Shown: positions 39,128 to 49,434 of the stretch, one piece after another
Position numbering within the stretch: the stretch's first letter is position 1
Layout of the letters: each line of letters opens with the position of its first letter
Assembly: GCF_000696385.1 (NCBI RefSeq)
Contig: NZ_JJMN01000074.1
Coordinates: 186,001-250,000, forward strand
Direction of reading: 5' to 3'
DNA from: Vibrio metoecus
GTDB lineage: Bacteria > Pseudomonadota > Gammaproteobacteria > Enterobacterales > Vibrionaceae
DNA length: 64,000 nt
Notes under the pieces: model-generated
Told to the model about the DNA's origin: nothing
What the model saw: only the letters and a program-made list of their open reading frames with translations
The model's database searches: none
Program-made: the position numbers and the translations under genes

Positions 39128-39155
39128 AAAAAAAAACCACACAGAACTGTGTGGT
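39128..39155 (-). terminator. Terminator upstream of fadI on the minus strand
   Basis: Stem ACCACACAG-AA-CTGTGTGGT (39136-39155) is followed on the minus strand by nine T. There is no annotated gene upstream on that strand, so it ends either a small RNA or a leader. The 39160-39471 interval otherwise shows no gene. Confidence 0.65.
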
Positions 39156-39471
39156 CGGAATGGGTAAAGCAATTAACTTACGCCAATTGAAAAATCAGTT
39201 TCCTGATTAGGAGAAAGTAAAGTCAGCCTTCAAAAGGAAGTGTCATCTTTGCTCAACAATGTCAGTCAAAATGACTAACGAGATGACAGGAGTTACTATA
39301 ACGGCTTCAGAGTAAGAGATTTTGAATTAGATCAAGTTTACTGTGATTTATTGAGTTCAATCGATTGTTCATCCGTGCAAACACTACTCTCAATAACCCA
39401 TTTACCTTTATGATGACCACGTACATCACTAAAATCTATTTAACTTGCACGACGCATACAGGGAGTCCTTG

Positions 39472-40035
39472 GTGTCGATATTGAATCTGTTTGGAAAGAA
39501 AGTTTCCCAACGTCCGGTCAATAGTGACATGGACAGACAAAGAAAATACGAAGCTCTAGTGCGAGCTTACCATCGCGATCTTTACCGCTATGCTTACTGG
39601 CTATGTAAAGATCGTTCGATAGCCGAAGATCTAGTGCAAGAAACCTGCTTAAGGGCGTGGAAATCGCTCGATAGTTTGCTAGATGAAAAAGCAGCCAAAG
39701 CGTGGCTCATCACCATTTTGCGCCGAGAAAATGCTCGTCGCTTTGAGCGTAAACAATTTGACTTAGTGGATATTGACGAACACGACTATGACGCGAAATA
39801 CACCGATGATGAACACCACCAAAATGAGTGGCTACAGAATCAAATTTTAAAACTGGATGTGGAATATCGAGAACCCCTCTTTTTACAAGTCGTAGGGGGA
39901 TTCAGCGGGGAAGAGATCGCCGATATTCTCTCATTGAATAAAAATACCGTAATGACCCGTTTGTTTAGAGCACGCAACCAACTAAAAGAGATGATGGATG
40001 GTTCAGAACACTACCCGGAGCAGCAAAATGGATGA
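39472..40035 (+). CDS. ECF-type sigma factor
   Basis: 187 aa. Region 2 (YRYAYWLCKDRSIAEDLVQE) and region 4 (FLQVVGGFSGEEIADILSLN, NTVMTRLFRARNQL) are clear. I prefer GTG 39472 behind AGGGAG over a TTG at 39445. It overlaps the next gene, which encodes its probable anti-sigma factor, by 8 nt. Confidence 0.88.
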   Translation: MSILNLFGKKVSQRPVNSDMDRQRKYEALVRAYHRDLYRYAYWLCKDRSIAEDLVQETCLRAWKSLDSLLDEKAAKAWLITILRRENARRFERKQFDLVDIDEHDYDAKYTDDEHHQNEWLQNQILKLDVEYREPLFLQVVGGFSGEEIADILSLNKNTVMTRLFRARNQLKEMMDGSEHYPEQQNG

Positions 40036-40759
40036 ATTAGAATTTCGCCGCAAAGTCATGTCTGACCCTAAACAACGGGACAAAGAGCTGCTTGAGATGA
40101 TCGCCACCAACGAATCGAGTGCTAAATATGTCGATGATGTACTGCAACTCGATAAACAAATAGCACAGGCCTTCAAAATCGATGTTCCCGATGATTTGGC
40201 TGATAAAATTTTATTCCAGCAAAGTACTTTGCTTGAAGATGAGAAGGTGATCCGTCCGCAATTTGTACGTAAAGCGATGGCGATTGCAGCATCCATTGCC
40301 TTTACCGCGGGATTATTAGTTGGCCAGGTCCAGTGGGGAAATATTTTAGTTTCTCCCGCACAAGCCAGTTTGTCAGAAATGGCCGTACAGCATGTGATTC
40401 ATGAAGAGGGCTTTGTCAATCGACTGGATGAACAGGCAGACATGAGCCAAATCAACGCCAAAATGCAACCTTTCGCTTATAAAATGGATGGAGATTTTCC
40501 CTATCACGTCTACTATCTGAACCATTGTGGTTTTGGTAAAGAAAATGCGGTGCATATGGTGTTTCAAGGCGAAAAAGGCAAAGTTACTCTGTTCTTTACC
40601 CCTATCGTTAGCAAACAGGCATTGGCATTTAAGCAAGACGGTATGTCTGGCATTGTCGAACCAATAGGAGAAGCCAGTTTGATTCTTGTTGGTGAACAAG
40701 GTGAAAATGTCTCTGCTATTGCACAAAAATTAATGCCAATGATTCAGTCATCTATCTAA
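40028..40759 (+). CDS. DUF3379 membrane protein, probable anti-sigma factor
   Basis: 243 aa from ATG 40028. A cytoplasmic N-terminus (MDELEFRRKVMSDPKQRDKE), one membrane span (AMAIAASIAFTAGLLVGQVQ), and a periplasmic domain. Overlap with the sigma gene and this topology are typical of sigma/anti-sigma pairs. Its signal is unknown; neighbouring fadL and fadIJ genes suggest envelope or lipid status. Confidence 0.8.
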   Translation: MDELEFRRKVMSDPKQRDKELLEMIATNESSAKYVDDVLQLDKQIAQAFKIDVPDDLADKILFQQSTLLEDEKVIRPQFVRKAMAIAASIAFTAGLLVGQVQWGNILVSPAQASLSEMAVQHVIHEEGFVNRLDEQADMSQINAKMQPFAYKMDGDFPYHVYYLNHCGFGKENAVHMVFQGEKGKVTLFFTPIVSKQALAFKQDGMSGIVEPIGEASLILVGEQGENVSAIAQKLMPMIQSSI

Positions 40760-41017
40760 ATTTTACATACTAGGCTAATCATGCACTAAGTATGACAAAT
40801 ACCTAAAATAGAGCGAAAACTCTAACTTTTGGAGTTTTCGCCTAAATTCCTGCCAAATAGCCATCATTTCAGCAATTTTATCGTTAAATTAGACAATGGT
40901 CGGATTTCTATCTCCTATACTAGCGACTAGGATCAGCCACCACTGAGCAATTGCTCAAAAAAAAGCAACGGCTCATACAACGCCCATCAGAGGCGAAACC
41001 AAAAAGGAAAAAGTCTA

Positions 41018-42289
41018 ATGAACAACATGCGTCTGTTTAAAAAATCTCTGCTTGCCGTAACGGTAACGCTAGCCACACAACAAGCGTTTGCAGCGGGTTT
41101 CCAGCTTAACGCACAATCTGCGACTGGTCTTGGTCGCGCATTTGCGGGTGATGCCGTTATCGCTGATAACGCATCGGTAATGGCTCGTAACCCTGCAGCG
41201 ATGGCACTGTTTGATGAAACAGCTTTATCGCTAGGTTTTGAAACCATTACTACGATGATCGATGTTAAAGATGCGAAATACTGCGGTACATATTGTCAGC
41301 TTAAACTGCAACCTGAAAAAGACGCCAACTTTGACGATGCAGGGAGCACTTCTATCGCACCAAATATTCACCTAATCGTACCAATTGATGAAAAGTTTGC
41401 GGTTGGTTTCAACGCCTATACTAACTTTGGCACTAAGACTGAATTTGAAGATAGTTATGTGGCTAGCGAGTTTGGTGGTTTAACAGATGTTAAAAGTGCC
41501 AACTTTGGTGTTGCGGGTTCATACCGCATTAATAGCCAAGTCAGTGTCGGTGCCGGCCTTGATCTTATCTATGGACAAGGAACCATGAAGCGCACTGCGA
41601 GTACAAGCGTTCTCGGAGTTGGTGGAAAAGATCTTGTAAACGTTGATGGTGCAGATGGTTGGGCGTTAGGCTTTAACCTAGGGGCTGTCTACGAGATGGA
41701 TGAAAACAACCGTTTTGGCGCGGCATACCATTACAGCCCTGAATTCAAAGCAAAAGATGATAAAGGCCAAGAGATCACACTACCACTGCCTGATATTTTT
41801 GAATTCTCTGGCTACCATAAAATAGAAGATTCAAAATTTGCGGTTCACTATAGCGTACAGTGGATCGGTTGGAATTCGTTCGACCAAATCGAATTCCGTA
41901 ATCTGCAAGGCTCACCACTGGGCTCAAGCTACGACAAACCCTATAAATGGCAAGATGGTTGGCATTACGCAATCGGTGGTACTTACTTCCTAAACAATGA
42001 TTGGACACTACGTGCTGGCTACATGTATGACACTAGCGCACAAGATTCGCTAACGTCAATCTCTGTACCGGATTCAGATCGCCAGTGGGTATCAGCTGGT
42101 TTCACTTACCACATTGACCAAAAATCAAATATCGACTTTGGTTTTACCTATCTGATGGGTGATGACGTTTCAGTAACAGAAGCAACTCCAAACCCAACAG
42201 GCACTACTCCTAAGTACCTATCATCTTTGACAGGCACAACCCACGCAGACGCAATCCTGCTTGGCTTACAATACAGCCGTACGTTTTAA
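41018..42289 (+). CDS. fadL: FadL-type outer-membrane long-chain fatty acid channel (copy 1)
   Basis: 423 aa with signal peptide cleaved after QQAFA. The N-terminal plug starts AGFQLNAQSATGLGRAFAG and carries the NPA motif (RNPAAM), then about 14 beta strands end in QYSRTF. Imports long-chain fatty acids for the FadD-FadIJ pathway. Its 258-bp 5' region follows the anti-sigma gene. Transcribed separately from copy 2. Confidence 0.93.
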   Translation: MNNMRLFKKSLLAVTVTLATQQAFAAGFQLNAQSATGLGRAFAGDAVIADNASVMARNPAAMALFDETALSLGFETITTMIDVKDAKYCGTYCQLKLQPEKDANFDDAGSTSIAPNIHLIVPIDEKFAVGFNAYTNFGTKTEFEDSYVASEFGGLTDVKSANFGVAGSYRINSQVSVGAGLDLIYGQGTMKRTASTSVLGVGGKDLVNVDGADGWALGFNLGAVYEMDENNRFGAAYHYSPEFKAKDDKGQEITLPLPDIFEFSGYHKIEDSKFAVHYSVQWIGWNSFDQIEFRNLQGSPLGSSYDKPYKWQDGWHYAIGGTYFLNNDWTLRAGYMYDTSAQDSLTSISVPDSDRQWVSAGFTYHIDQKSNIDFGFTYLMGDDVSVTEATPNPTGTTPKYLSSLTGTTHADAILLGLQYSRTF

Positions 42290-42316
42290 TTAAAACATAG
42301 GTCATATTGCATCATT

Positions 42317-42340
42317 AAGGGGCTGATAATTCAGCCCCTT
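42317..42340 (+). terminator. Terminator between the two fadL genes
   Basis: AAGGGGCTGA-TAAT-TCAGCCCCTT followed by TCTTTTT. The rest of the 300-bp gap to copy 2 is A/T-rich with no clear gene. Confidence 0.85.
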
Positions 42341-42591
42341 TCTTTTTATACCAACCAAAAATCGCCGATAACAGCGTACACACGTGCGTTCAAATCACCA
42401 AGTAAACCTACATTTGTACGCTGAATTTTAAGTAACAGCAAAGTTAAAGTTAGTCGTAAATATCAAAAAAATAACAATAAGCAGTATAAAACTTCAAATA
42501 GACCGCACTGAATGATTTGAAGTTTTAAAGCAATTGCTCTAGCCGTAGACTTGCCGCAACAAAAACCAGCAAATTTCAGCGAACAATCCCA

Positions 42592-43893
42592 ATGAAAAGC
42601 AATAAGACTCTCCTTTCCTGTGCAGTGGCTTTCGGTTTAGCCAGTGTTTCTACTTTTACTCAAGCAGCAGGTTTTCAGCTTGCTGAATATTCAGCAACGG
42701 GCCTTGGCCGTGCTTACGCAGGTGAAGCGGCTATCGCAGACAATGCCAGCGCACAATGGCGCAACCCTGCAATGCTGACTTATTTAGAGGGAACTCAAGT
42801 CTCCATCGGCGCCATTTATGTCAACCCTAATGTCGATGTGAATGGTACTGTTCAGCACACCTATCTAGGGCAAGGCCAAGCATCTGCAAAAGATTTTGCT
42901 CACGATGCGGTCGTTCCTAATCTTTACCTCACTCACCCATTGAGCGAACAAATCGTATTAGGCTTTGCCCTTGGCACTAACTACGGTATGGAAACCGATC
43001 TGGGTACTGACTTTGCTGGCTCTCACTTTGGTAACCAAGCCAGCGTGATCAGTAAAGAAGCAAACCTAAATATTGCGTACCAAATTCTGCCTCAGCTGAG
43101 CATTGGCGGCGGTATTCGCTACGTAATGGGTGAAGGTCATTTTGGTGCTACCGCTCCTGCGAAAAATATCGTTGGGATTCATCCTGTCACTCATCAGCCG
43201 ATTTCAGTGCCTCAAGGTACAACCTTGAAATATATGGAAGGTGAAGATAACTCTTGGGGTTGGCAAGTAGGCAGTGCATGGCAAATCAATCAAGATCACC
43301 GCGTAGGTTTCGCCTATAAATCGGAAGTGGTGATGGATTTTGAAGGCCATGCAGAAGGAGTCAGTTACGGTAGTTATAAACCCGGCATGATGTCTGTGAC
43401 TCTACCGGCGACGGCTGAACTGGCAAGCTTCCACCAACTCAATGACCAATGGGCGATTCACGCTAGCATTAACTGGACAGATTGGAGTTCATTCAAAGAG
43501 TTGACGGCTGTGTTCCCAGAAAAATCTGACCTCATCAAATCAGAAAACTGGGAAGACAACTACCGCTTTGCTTTGGGCACAACGTATCAATACGATGCTA
43601 AACTCGCTCTGCGTGCGGGCGTCGCATACGACACATCAGCGGTAGACGATAAAAACCGTACCGCCACTATCCCAGAAACGGACCGTACTTGGGTAAGCAT
43701 CGGTGGCAGCTATGTCGCAACACCACAATTGACTCTGGATGCAGGTTTTACTTACATCTTTGCCAAAGACGCAACGGTTAACGAACCACGCGATGCCTCA
43801 GATCAAGCAGCAGCGCAAGTTGGTGGGGCATTTAATGCCGATGTGACCGGTAATGTATGGCTCATCGGTGTACAAGCGAACTACCGCTTCTAA
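42592..43893 (+). CDS. fadL: FadL-type outer-membrane fatty acid channel (copy 2)
   Basis: 433 aa, signal peptide cleaved after FTQAA, then GFQLAEYSATGLGRAYAGEA and NPAMLTY. Clearly a paralogue of the preceding gene (same plug motifs, barrel end VQANYRF) but with diverged loops. A tandem pair suggests different substrate or length preferences. Confidence 0.93.
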   Translation: MKSNKTLLSCAVAFGLASVSTFTQAAGFQLAEYSATGLGRAYAGEAAIADNASAQWRNPAMLTYLEGTQVSIGAIYVNPNVDVNGTVQHTYLGQGQASAKDFAHDAVVPNLYLTHPLSEQIVLGFALGTNYGMETDLGTDFAGSHFGNQASVISKEANLNIAYQILPQLSIGGGIRYVMGEGHFGATAPAKNIVGIHPVTHQPISVPQGTTLKYMEGEDNSWGWQVGSAWQINQDHRVGFAYKSEVVMDFEGHAEGVSYGSYKPGMMSVTLPATAELASFHQLNDQWAIHASINWTDWSSFKELTAVFPEKSDLIKSENWEDNYRFALGTTYQYDAKLALRAGVAYDTSAVDDKNRTATIPETDRTWVSIGGSYVATPQLTLDAGFTYIFAKDATVNEPRDASDQAAAQVGGAFNADVTGNVWLIGVQANYRF

Positions 43894-43934
43894 TCGCATA
43901 CTCATTTCGCGTAGCGCAACGATGGATGTATTTC

Positions 43935-43957
43935 AAGGCCAGCTTAATGCTGGCCTT
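43935..43957. terminator. Bidirectional terminator
   Basis: AAGGCCAGC-TTAAT-GCTGGCCTT, reaching into the end of the convergent phosphatase gene. Confidence 0.75.
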
Positions 43958-44411
43958 GTTGTTTTAGTTTCAGTAAAAATTGCTCTGCCGCGGCTTCCAC
44001 TAAGTCTAACACCCGCTCAAACCCCTGCTCTCCACCATAATAGGGGTCGGGGATCTCGTCATATCCGCAATCACAGTGGCTAAGCATCAGTGACAACTTG
44101 TGTTGGTAAGATTTGGGACAAAGGGCTTTCAGCTCAACCAAATTCTCTCTGTCTGCGGCTAAAATCCAATCAAATTTCACAAAATCTTCATCACGGACCT
44201 TTCGTGCTTTAATACCAGAAAATGAATATCCCCGCTTCTCTCCTGCCGCTTTTGAGCGTGCATCCGGTGGATTCCCTTGGTGATATCCAATCGTGCCTGC
44301 GGAATCGATTTCCACATCAACCTTGAGTTGTGCAGCTTTAGCACGCAATACCGCTTCTGCGGTCGGAGAACGGCAAATATTGCCCATGCACACCACGAGT
44401 ACCTTCTGCAT
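43944..44411 (-). CDS. Low-molecular-weight protein tyrosine phosphatase
   Basis: 155 aa with the P-loop VCMGNICRSP (CX5R) and the general-acid loop DPYYGG. Cytoplasmic phosphotyrosine phosphatase. No polysaccharide operon surrounds it, so its substrate is open. Confidence 0.93.
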   Translation of the reverse strand: MQKVLVVCMGNICRSPTAEAVLRAKAAQLKVDVEIDSAGTIGYHQGNPPDARSKAAGEKRGYSFSGIKARKVRDEDFVKFDWILAADRENLVELKALCPKSYQHKLSLMLSHCDCGYDEIPDPYYGGEQGFERVLDLVEAAAEQFLLKLKQQGQH

Positions 44412-44496
44412 CTTATATCCCTATTTTTGTTTGGTGTTTGCCACTGACGAGTTGGGCTATCATAGCGACAAGTTTCAGATTGAAAAAGGATTTGCC

Positions 44497-45102
44497 ATGT
44501 CCGGCGATGAAATCAAACAAGAGCGTCACAAAGCTCGTCAACAAAAAGTCAAAGAGCAAGTGGATGCCAAAATTGCCGCCGCTCAAGAAGAAAAAGGGTT
44601 ACTGCTGATTATTACTGGCAATGGTAAAGGAAAATCGACCTCAGGTTTTGGCACCATTACGCGCGCGGTAGGTCACGGTAAACAGTGTGCGGTGGCTCAG
44701 TTTATCAAAGGCACTTGGGAGAATGGCGAGCGTAATCTTTTAGAAAAACTCGGCGTTGAATTTCAAGTCATGTCGACTGGCTTTACTTGGGAAACCCAGA
44801 ACCGCGAGAGTGATACCGCAGCGGCACAAGAAGTATGGCAACACTGCAAACGCATGTTGCAGGATGAATCGCTGGATGTGGTGCTGTTTGATGAGCTCAC
44901 TTACATGGTGAGCTACGGTTACATCGAGTTGGATGAAGTGGTCGAAGCACTCAATCAACGTCCGAAAATGCAATCGGTGATCATCACGGGGCGCGGCGCA
45001 CACCGCACTTTGATTGAGATGGCCGATACGGTTTCTGAAGTGAAAAACATCAAGCACGCTTTCGAATCCGGCGTGAAAGCCCTTAAAGGGGTCGATTGGT
45101 AA
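44497..45102 (+). CDS. cobO: Cob(I)alamin adenosyltransferase
   Basis: 201 aa from ATG 44497. Walker A is GNGKGKSTSGFG, with FIKGTWENGE and FDELTYMVSYGY. It transfers adenosine from ATP to cobalamin to make coenzyme B12 (also called btuR). Confidence 0.95.
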   Translation: MSGDEIKQERHKARQQKVKEQVDAKIAAAQEEKGLLLIITGNGKGKSTSGFGTITRAVGHGKQCAVAQFIKGTWENGERNLLEKLGVEFQVMSTGFTWETQNRESDTAAAQEVWQHCKRMLQDESLDVVLFDELTYMVSYGYIELDEVVEALNQRPKMQSVIITGRGAHRTLIEMADTVSEVKNIKHAFESGVKALKGVDW

Positions 45103-45123
45103 AACACTTAAAAAATCAATAAG

Positions 45124-45147
45124 AAAGGGCTGAAATTCAGCCCTTTT
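45124..45147. terminator. Bidirectional terminator
   Basis: AAAGGGCTGAA and TTCAGCCCTTT arms between convergent cobO and asmA. Confidence 0.85.
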
Positions 45148-45171
45148 TAGTTCATTAGCGATGCATCACCA

Positions 45172-47284
45172 TCAGTTAAATAGACCTTTCAACAACCCAT
45201 CCACCGCTTTCTTGGTGTCTTCATCTTTGATTTTATCGGTCAGTTTTTCCACGCCGCGATCCACTTCTTTCTTGGCTTTTTGTTTAAGTACATCATCAAA
45301 CACCAAACGGAACTTCGGATCGCTCCACGCACCTGAAATATTGATCGGGATAGTCACATCGCGCAGCTCATCTAAACTCTTACCGCCCTGACCTTCCAAG
45401 GTTCCAACAATCGAAGTACGCACCAGAAAATCAACATTTTGCTGTAGGTAATTGGCTTTACCTTCACCATGAATGCGCAGCAATGGCGATTGCATATTAA
45501 GATCGTTGGTCGTTACTTCACCTTTATTGAGTTTCAGCGTCGTCGTCATCGCACTAAAGTCGGTTTTCTTTACCGCATCCGCTTCTTCGACATTTTGGCC
45601 TTTGATCTTGGCGTAGTGGGTACGAATCAGGTGCGCCACGTTAATGCCCTTGACCGCACCATCGGCAAAGTTAATCGCCACAGTACCGACCAGATTTTTC
45701 TGGATGCCGCTTGGTGTTAGGCTCTGGCCTTGCACATTCACATCAATATTGCCTGTGCCTTCTAGCATTTCATTGTTCAGCACATCTTTTAGTAAAGGCT
45801 TAACCTGTACCCCTTTGATCTGCTTCTTCACACTGTAAGTCGCGGGCGTTTTACGCGCATCCACTTGCGCGCTAGCTTGCACGGATCCTTGATACAGATT
45901 CGTCTGTGAAGGATTTCAAATCCACCACGCCACGATTGACCGCAAAATTCGCTTTTACATTTTGCAGATGGGCGTTGCTGGCTTTGAATTTATCAATGCT
46001 GATCTCACCCGCCACATCCAAGGCTTTGAGTGCCGACAAGTCCGGTTCCACTTCTGCTGGGGCATTTGCCGCGGGTGCTGACGATGAGGATGCAGCCGCT
46101 TCCTTGGCTGGCGCAGGTTGCGACTCTTGAGCTTTCGTACCTAAGAAGGCATCCAAGTCAATCTCAGGGCTGTGCAAGTTGAAACGCACTTTCGGAATAT
46201 CTGCGAGGGTGACATCCGCTTTGCCATCGAAACTCAGCGCATTGGCCGTCAGTTTGTTGAGCAGCACACTAAGATGGTTTTGTGTCAAATCGAAAGCAAT
46301 TTGCGAGTCTAAACTTAACTTCATCGGTGATTGTGGTAACGCAGCCCCTTCCAGTTCGGCTTGCAGTTTCAGCGCATCCAAACCAACTTTGCTGATCGCT
46401 TGATTGACCATCAGTGATGCAGAACCTTGCGCATTAAGCTTCATATCTGCCGCTTTACCCGCCACGGAGAAGGTCAAAGCATTGGCTTTATCAAACTCAA
46501 AAGTATCGAGTTTCAGTTTGGCTGAATCGATTTGGTTACTCGGATCACTAAAGCTCGCATCGAGATTAATGTTGCGCAGCGCATACTGCTTGAAATCCGC
46601 CGATAGGCGCACTTCCGCTTCACCTTGCGCGGCAAACTTCTGCTGATCTTTATCGCCTTTCGCGGCAAAGGTCGCTTTCGTCCAGCTGTCTGGCACAAAC
46701 TCAGCAACGCTCAGTTGAACGTCATACAGCTTAGTATGCGAGCCCGCTTTTTTATCCGTGATCTCCAAAACGGCATTAGAGACAGAAACACCACCTAATT
46801 CGATACTCCACGCCGCCGCAGGCTCGCTTGAGCTTGGCTGGGAAGCGGGTGCAGAGTCGGTTGTCGCTGGCGCGGACGCGGGTTTAGATTGCGCTTGCGT
46901 CAAGGCATCCAAATTGGAGCGACCATCTTTAAGCGTTTCCAGATGGAATTCTGCGCCATCCAAACGAATATTGCCGATTTTGAGCTGTTTATCGAGCAGT
47001 GGCATCACTGAGACATCAATACCCACACTCTCGACTTTAAACAGGTTTGGGCTAGCAAAACCTTGCGGGTTTTTCAGCTCAGTTTTGCCTAACTCAAACC
47101 CAATAGAAGGGAAAAATTGCCAGCCGATATCCCCTTCTATCACCAAATCCAAACCGGTTTGCTTTTTAGCTTGTTCAACGATCAGCGGTTTAAATTGGTT
47201 GGGGTTAACTAACAAGACTAAGGCAAGCAGTGCACCCACAAAGAGCACTACCAGACCGAGGAGAGAAATAAACAGTTTTTTCAT
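45172..47284 (-). pseudogene. asmA: AsmA-like inner-membrane protein (one-base insertion)
   Basis: From ATG 47284: a membrane anchor (LFISLLGLVVLFVGALLAL), an AsmA chorein-like region (GDIGWQFFPSIGFELG), and a linker rich in Ala/Pro/Ser. The C-terminal domain is in another frame after 45893. Dropping one A near 45905 restores KSFTANLYQGSVQASAQ. AsmA-type proteins are thought to move phospholipid between membranes. The same kind of indel occurs in other conserved genes here, so this may be a sequence artefact. Confidence 0.85.
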
Positions 47285-47313
47285 CTGCTTTTCCTTGCTT
47301 GACGAGAAAAAGA

Positions 47314-47336
47314 AAGTGGCACCTAAAGTGCCACTT
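47314..47336 (-). terminator. Hairpin between udk and asmA
   Basis: AAGTGGCAC-CTAAA-GTGCCACTT; 45 bp after the udk stop. Confidence 0.7.
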
Positions 47337-47381
47337 CTACTGGTAAAAATAAAGCTAACCGATGCAAAGCTCTGGTCAAAA

Positions 47382-48023
47382 TTACGATTTGAGCAATTTT
47401 GCGATATGCGCTTTGAGTACATCAATCGCGATACGGTTTTTCCCACCGCGTGGCACGATAATGTCTGCGTACTGTTTTGACGGCTCAATAAATTGCATAA
47501 ACATAGGGCGCACCGTCTCTTGGTACTGCTTCAGTACAGATTCCATGGTACGACCACGCTCTTGTACATCACGCTTCACACGGCGTAACAAACAGATATC
47601 CAGCGGTGTATCCATAAATACCGTTGCGTGCATCAAATCACGTAAACGTGGGTCAGTCAGGAGCAAAATACCTTCCAGAATGATCACTTTTTTCGGGGTC
47701 ATGGTGGTGGTTTTGTCCGTACGAGTATGCTCAGTATAGCTGTACTCTGGCACTTCAACCGCTTCACCACGCGCCAGCATTTGCAAATGTTGGCACAGTA
47801 AATCGTGGTCTAGCGCACTTGGGTGGTCGTAGTTGGTTTTAACACGTTCTTCCATGCTCAGATGACTCTGATCTTTGTAGTAGCAATCTTCCGTAATCAC
47901 ACCGATTTGATGGTCACCCACTTTGGCGCGTAGCTCGTTATAAATCGTGCTCGCAATAAGGCTTTTACCAGAAGCAGAAGCGCCAGCAATACCGACGATG
48001 ACACATTGATTATTCTCAGACAT
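47382..48023 (-). CDS. udk: Uridine kinase
   Basis: 213 aa: P-loop GIAGASASGKS, EDCYYKDQSHL and HPSALDHDLL. Phosphorylates uridine and cytidine in pyrimidine salvage. About 175 bp separates it from apbC on the same strand. Confidence 0.96.
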   Translation of the reverse strand: MSENNQCVIVGIAGASASGKSLIASTIYNELRAKVGDHQIGVITEDCYYKDQSHLSMEERVKTNYDHPSALDHDLLCQHLQMLARGEAVEVPEYSYTEHTRTDKTTTMTPKKVIILEGILLLTDPRLRDLMHATVFMDTPLDICLLRRVKRDVQERGRTMESVLKQYQETVRPMFMQFIEPSKQYADIIVPRGGKNRIAIDVLKAHIAKLLKS

Positions 48024-48200
48024 GGTTATGCACCCGAAACATGGTTGTGAGGAATTAAGGTAAACCGCCTGATTATAGGGAGAATGTGACCGCGATACCA
48101 GTTTGCATTGTGCAAAAACAGCCGAAGAAATGTCGGATGGATAAGTTTAAACCAGAGCAAACGATTACATTCACTCTGGCTGTTAGAGCAGGATGCTGCT

Positions 48201-49277
48201 TTAATTAACCCACTGAATTTGAATGCTCTCCGGTTTGGGTTTTCCCTGCCAGTAAAGAGAAGCACACACGCGCTGCGCAAGTTCTAAATAACGTTGGGTA
48301 TGTTCACTCTTCGGGCGTGCAACAACTGTCGGAATGCCAGCATCCGTATCCTCACGCATTTCGATATGCAGAGGAATTTGTGCCAAGAGTGATAAACCAA
48401 ATTCCGCGGCAAGAGTTTGTGCTCCGCCAACCCCAAAAATATGCTCTTTTTCGCCGCAGTGACTACAGATGTGATAGCTCATGTTCTCCACCAGCCCAAT
48501 CACAGGTACCTCCACTTTAGCAAACATCGCCGCGCCTTTACGGGCATCAGCCAGTGCTAAGTCCTGCGGTGTGGTCACAATCACTGCGCCCGTTACTGGA
48601 ATTTGTTGTGCGAGAGTGAGCTGAATATCTCCCGTGCCCGGAGGCATGTCGATCACCAGATAATCCAGATCCGGCCACTCGGTTTCATTGAGTAACTGCG
48701 CCAGCGCTTTGGATGCCATTGGCCCACGCCAAATCGCAGCATCCGCCTCATCAACCAAATAACCAATCGAATGCGTGGCAATGCCGTGCGCCTCAATTGG
48801 CTGCATCCATTTATTGTCACGCACTACTGGTTTAGCTTTAGTTTTACCGAGCATCAGCGGGACTGAGGGGCCATAAATATCGGCGTCTAATAGACCGACT
48901 TTGGCTCCTGACTTCGCAATCGCGAGTGCAAGATTCACCGCCGTCGTGGATTTACCCACGCCACCTTTGCCTGACGTCACCGCAATAATATTTTTCACCC
49001 CTTTGACAGCCGAACTCACACGAGTTTCCAGCGCTTGAGGTTTTACTTGAATGTCAAACGTCACTGACGCAACGGATCCACTGGCTTGCTGTTTGGCAAT
49101 CCAATCACTTAATTCAGTCAGCAGTGAATGGGCAGCAAAAGGCAATTGCACATTGACTTGCTGGTTGGGCGTGATGGTGACGATAGAAGGCGACATCGCC
49201 CAATCACTGATTAAATCGGGATGCGAAAATTGGCTCAGCCATAGGCAGAGATCCTGTTTGGATTGAATAGATTGCAT
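48201..49277 (-). CDS. apbC: ApbC/Mrp iron-sulfur carrier ATPase
   Basis: 358 aa from ATG 49277 (MQSIQSKQDL). Deviant Walker A SGKGGVGKST, DADIYGPSVP and the CSHC motif mark the Mrp family that transfers Fe-S clusters. It is divergent from metG, as in many gamma-proteobacteria. Confidence 0.93.
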   Translation of the reverse strand: MQSIQSKQDLCLWLSQFSHPDLISDWAMSPSIVTITPNQQVNVQLPFAAHSLLTELSDWIAKQQASGSVASVTFDIQVKPQALETRVSSAVKGVKNIIAVTSGKGGVGKSTTAVNLALAIAKSGAKVGLLDADIYGPSVPLMLGKTKAKPVVRDNKWMQPIEAHGIATHSIGYLVDEADAAIWRGPMASKALAQLLNETEWPDLDYLVIDMPPGTGDIQLTLAQQIPVTGAVIVTTPQDLALADARKGAAMFAKVEVPVIGLVENMSYHICSHCGEKEHIFGVGGAQTLAAEFGLSLLAQIPLHIEMREDTDAGIPTVVARPKSEHTQRYLELAQRVCASLYWQGKPKPESIQIQWVN

Positions 49278-49434
49278 AACTTCCCCTTTTTTACCCATGC
49301 TATCACCGCTCAGCCTGCGACTGAACCCCGAAAAAGATAGGGGAATCAACTGTTGCGCGCCTTGGCGTGACTGCGTGCTTAGGGTAGTATTATCGCTTCA
49401 ATTTGGTCCCTATCAAGAAAAGCGAATATTAAGT

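Noticed and set aside
40930..40990. GAGCAATTGCTC palindrome before fadL as an operator
   Set aside because: Short self-complementary stretch without a second copy or known regulator.
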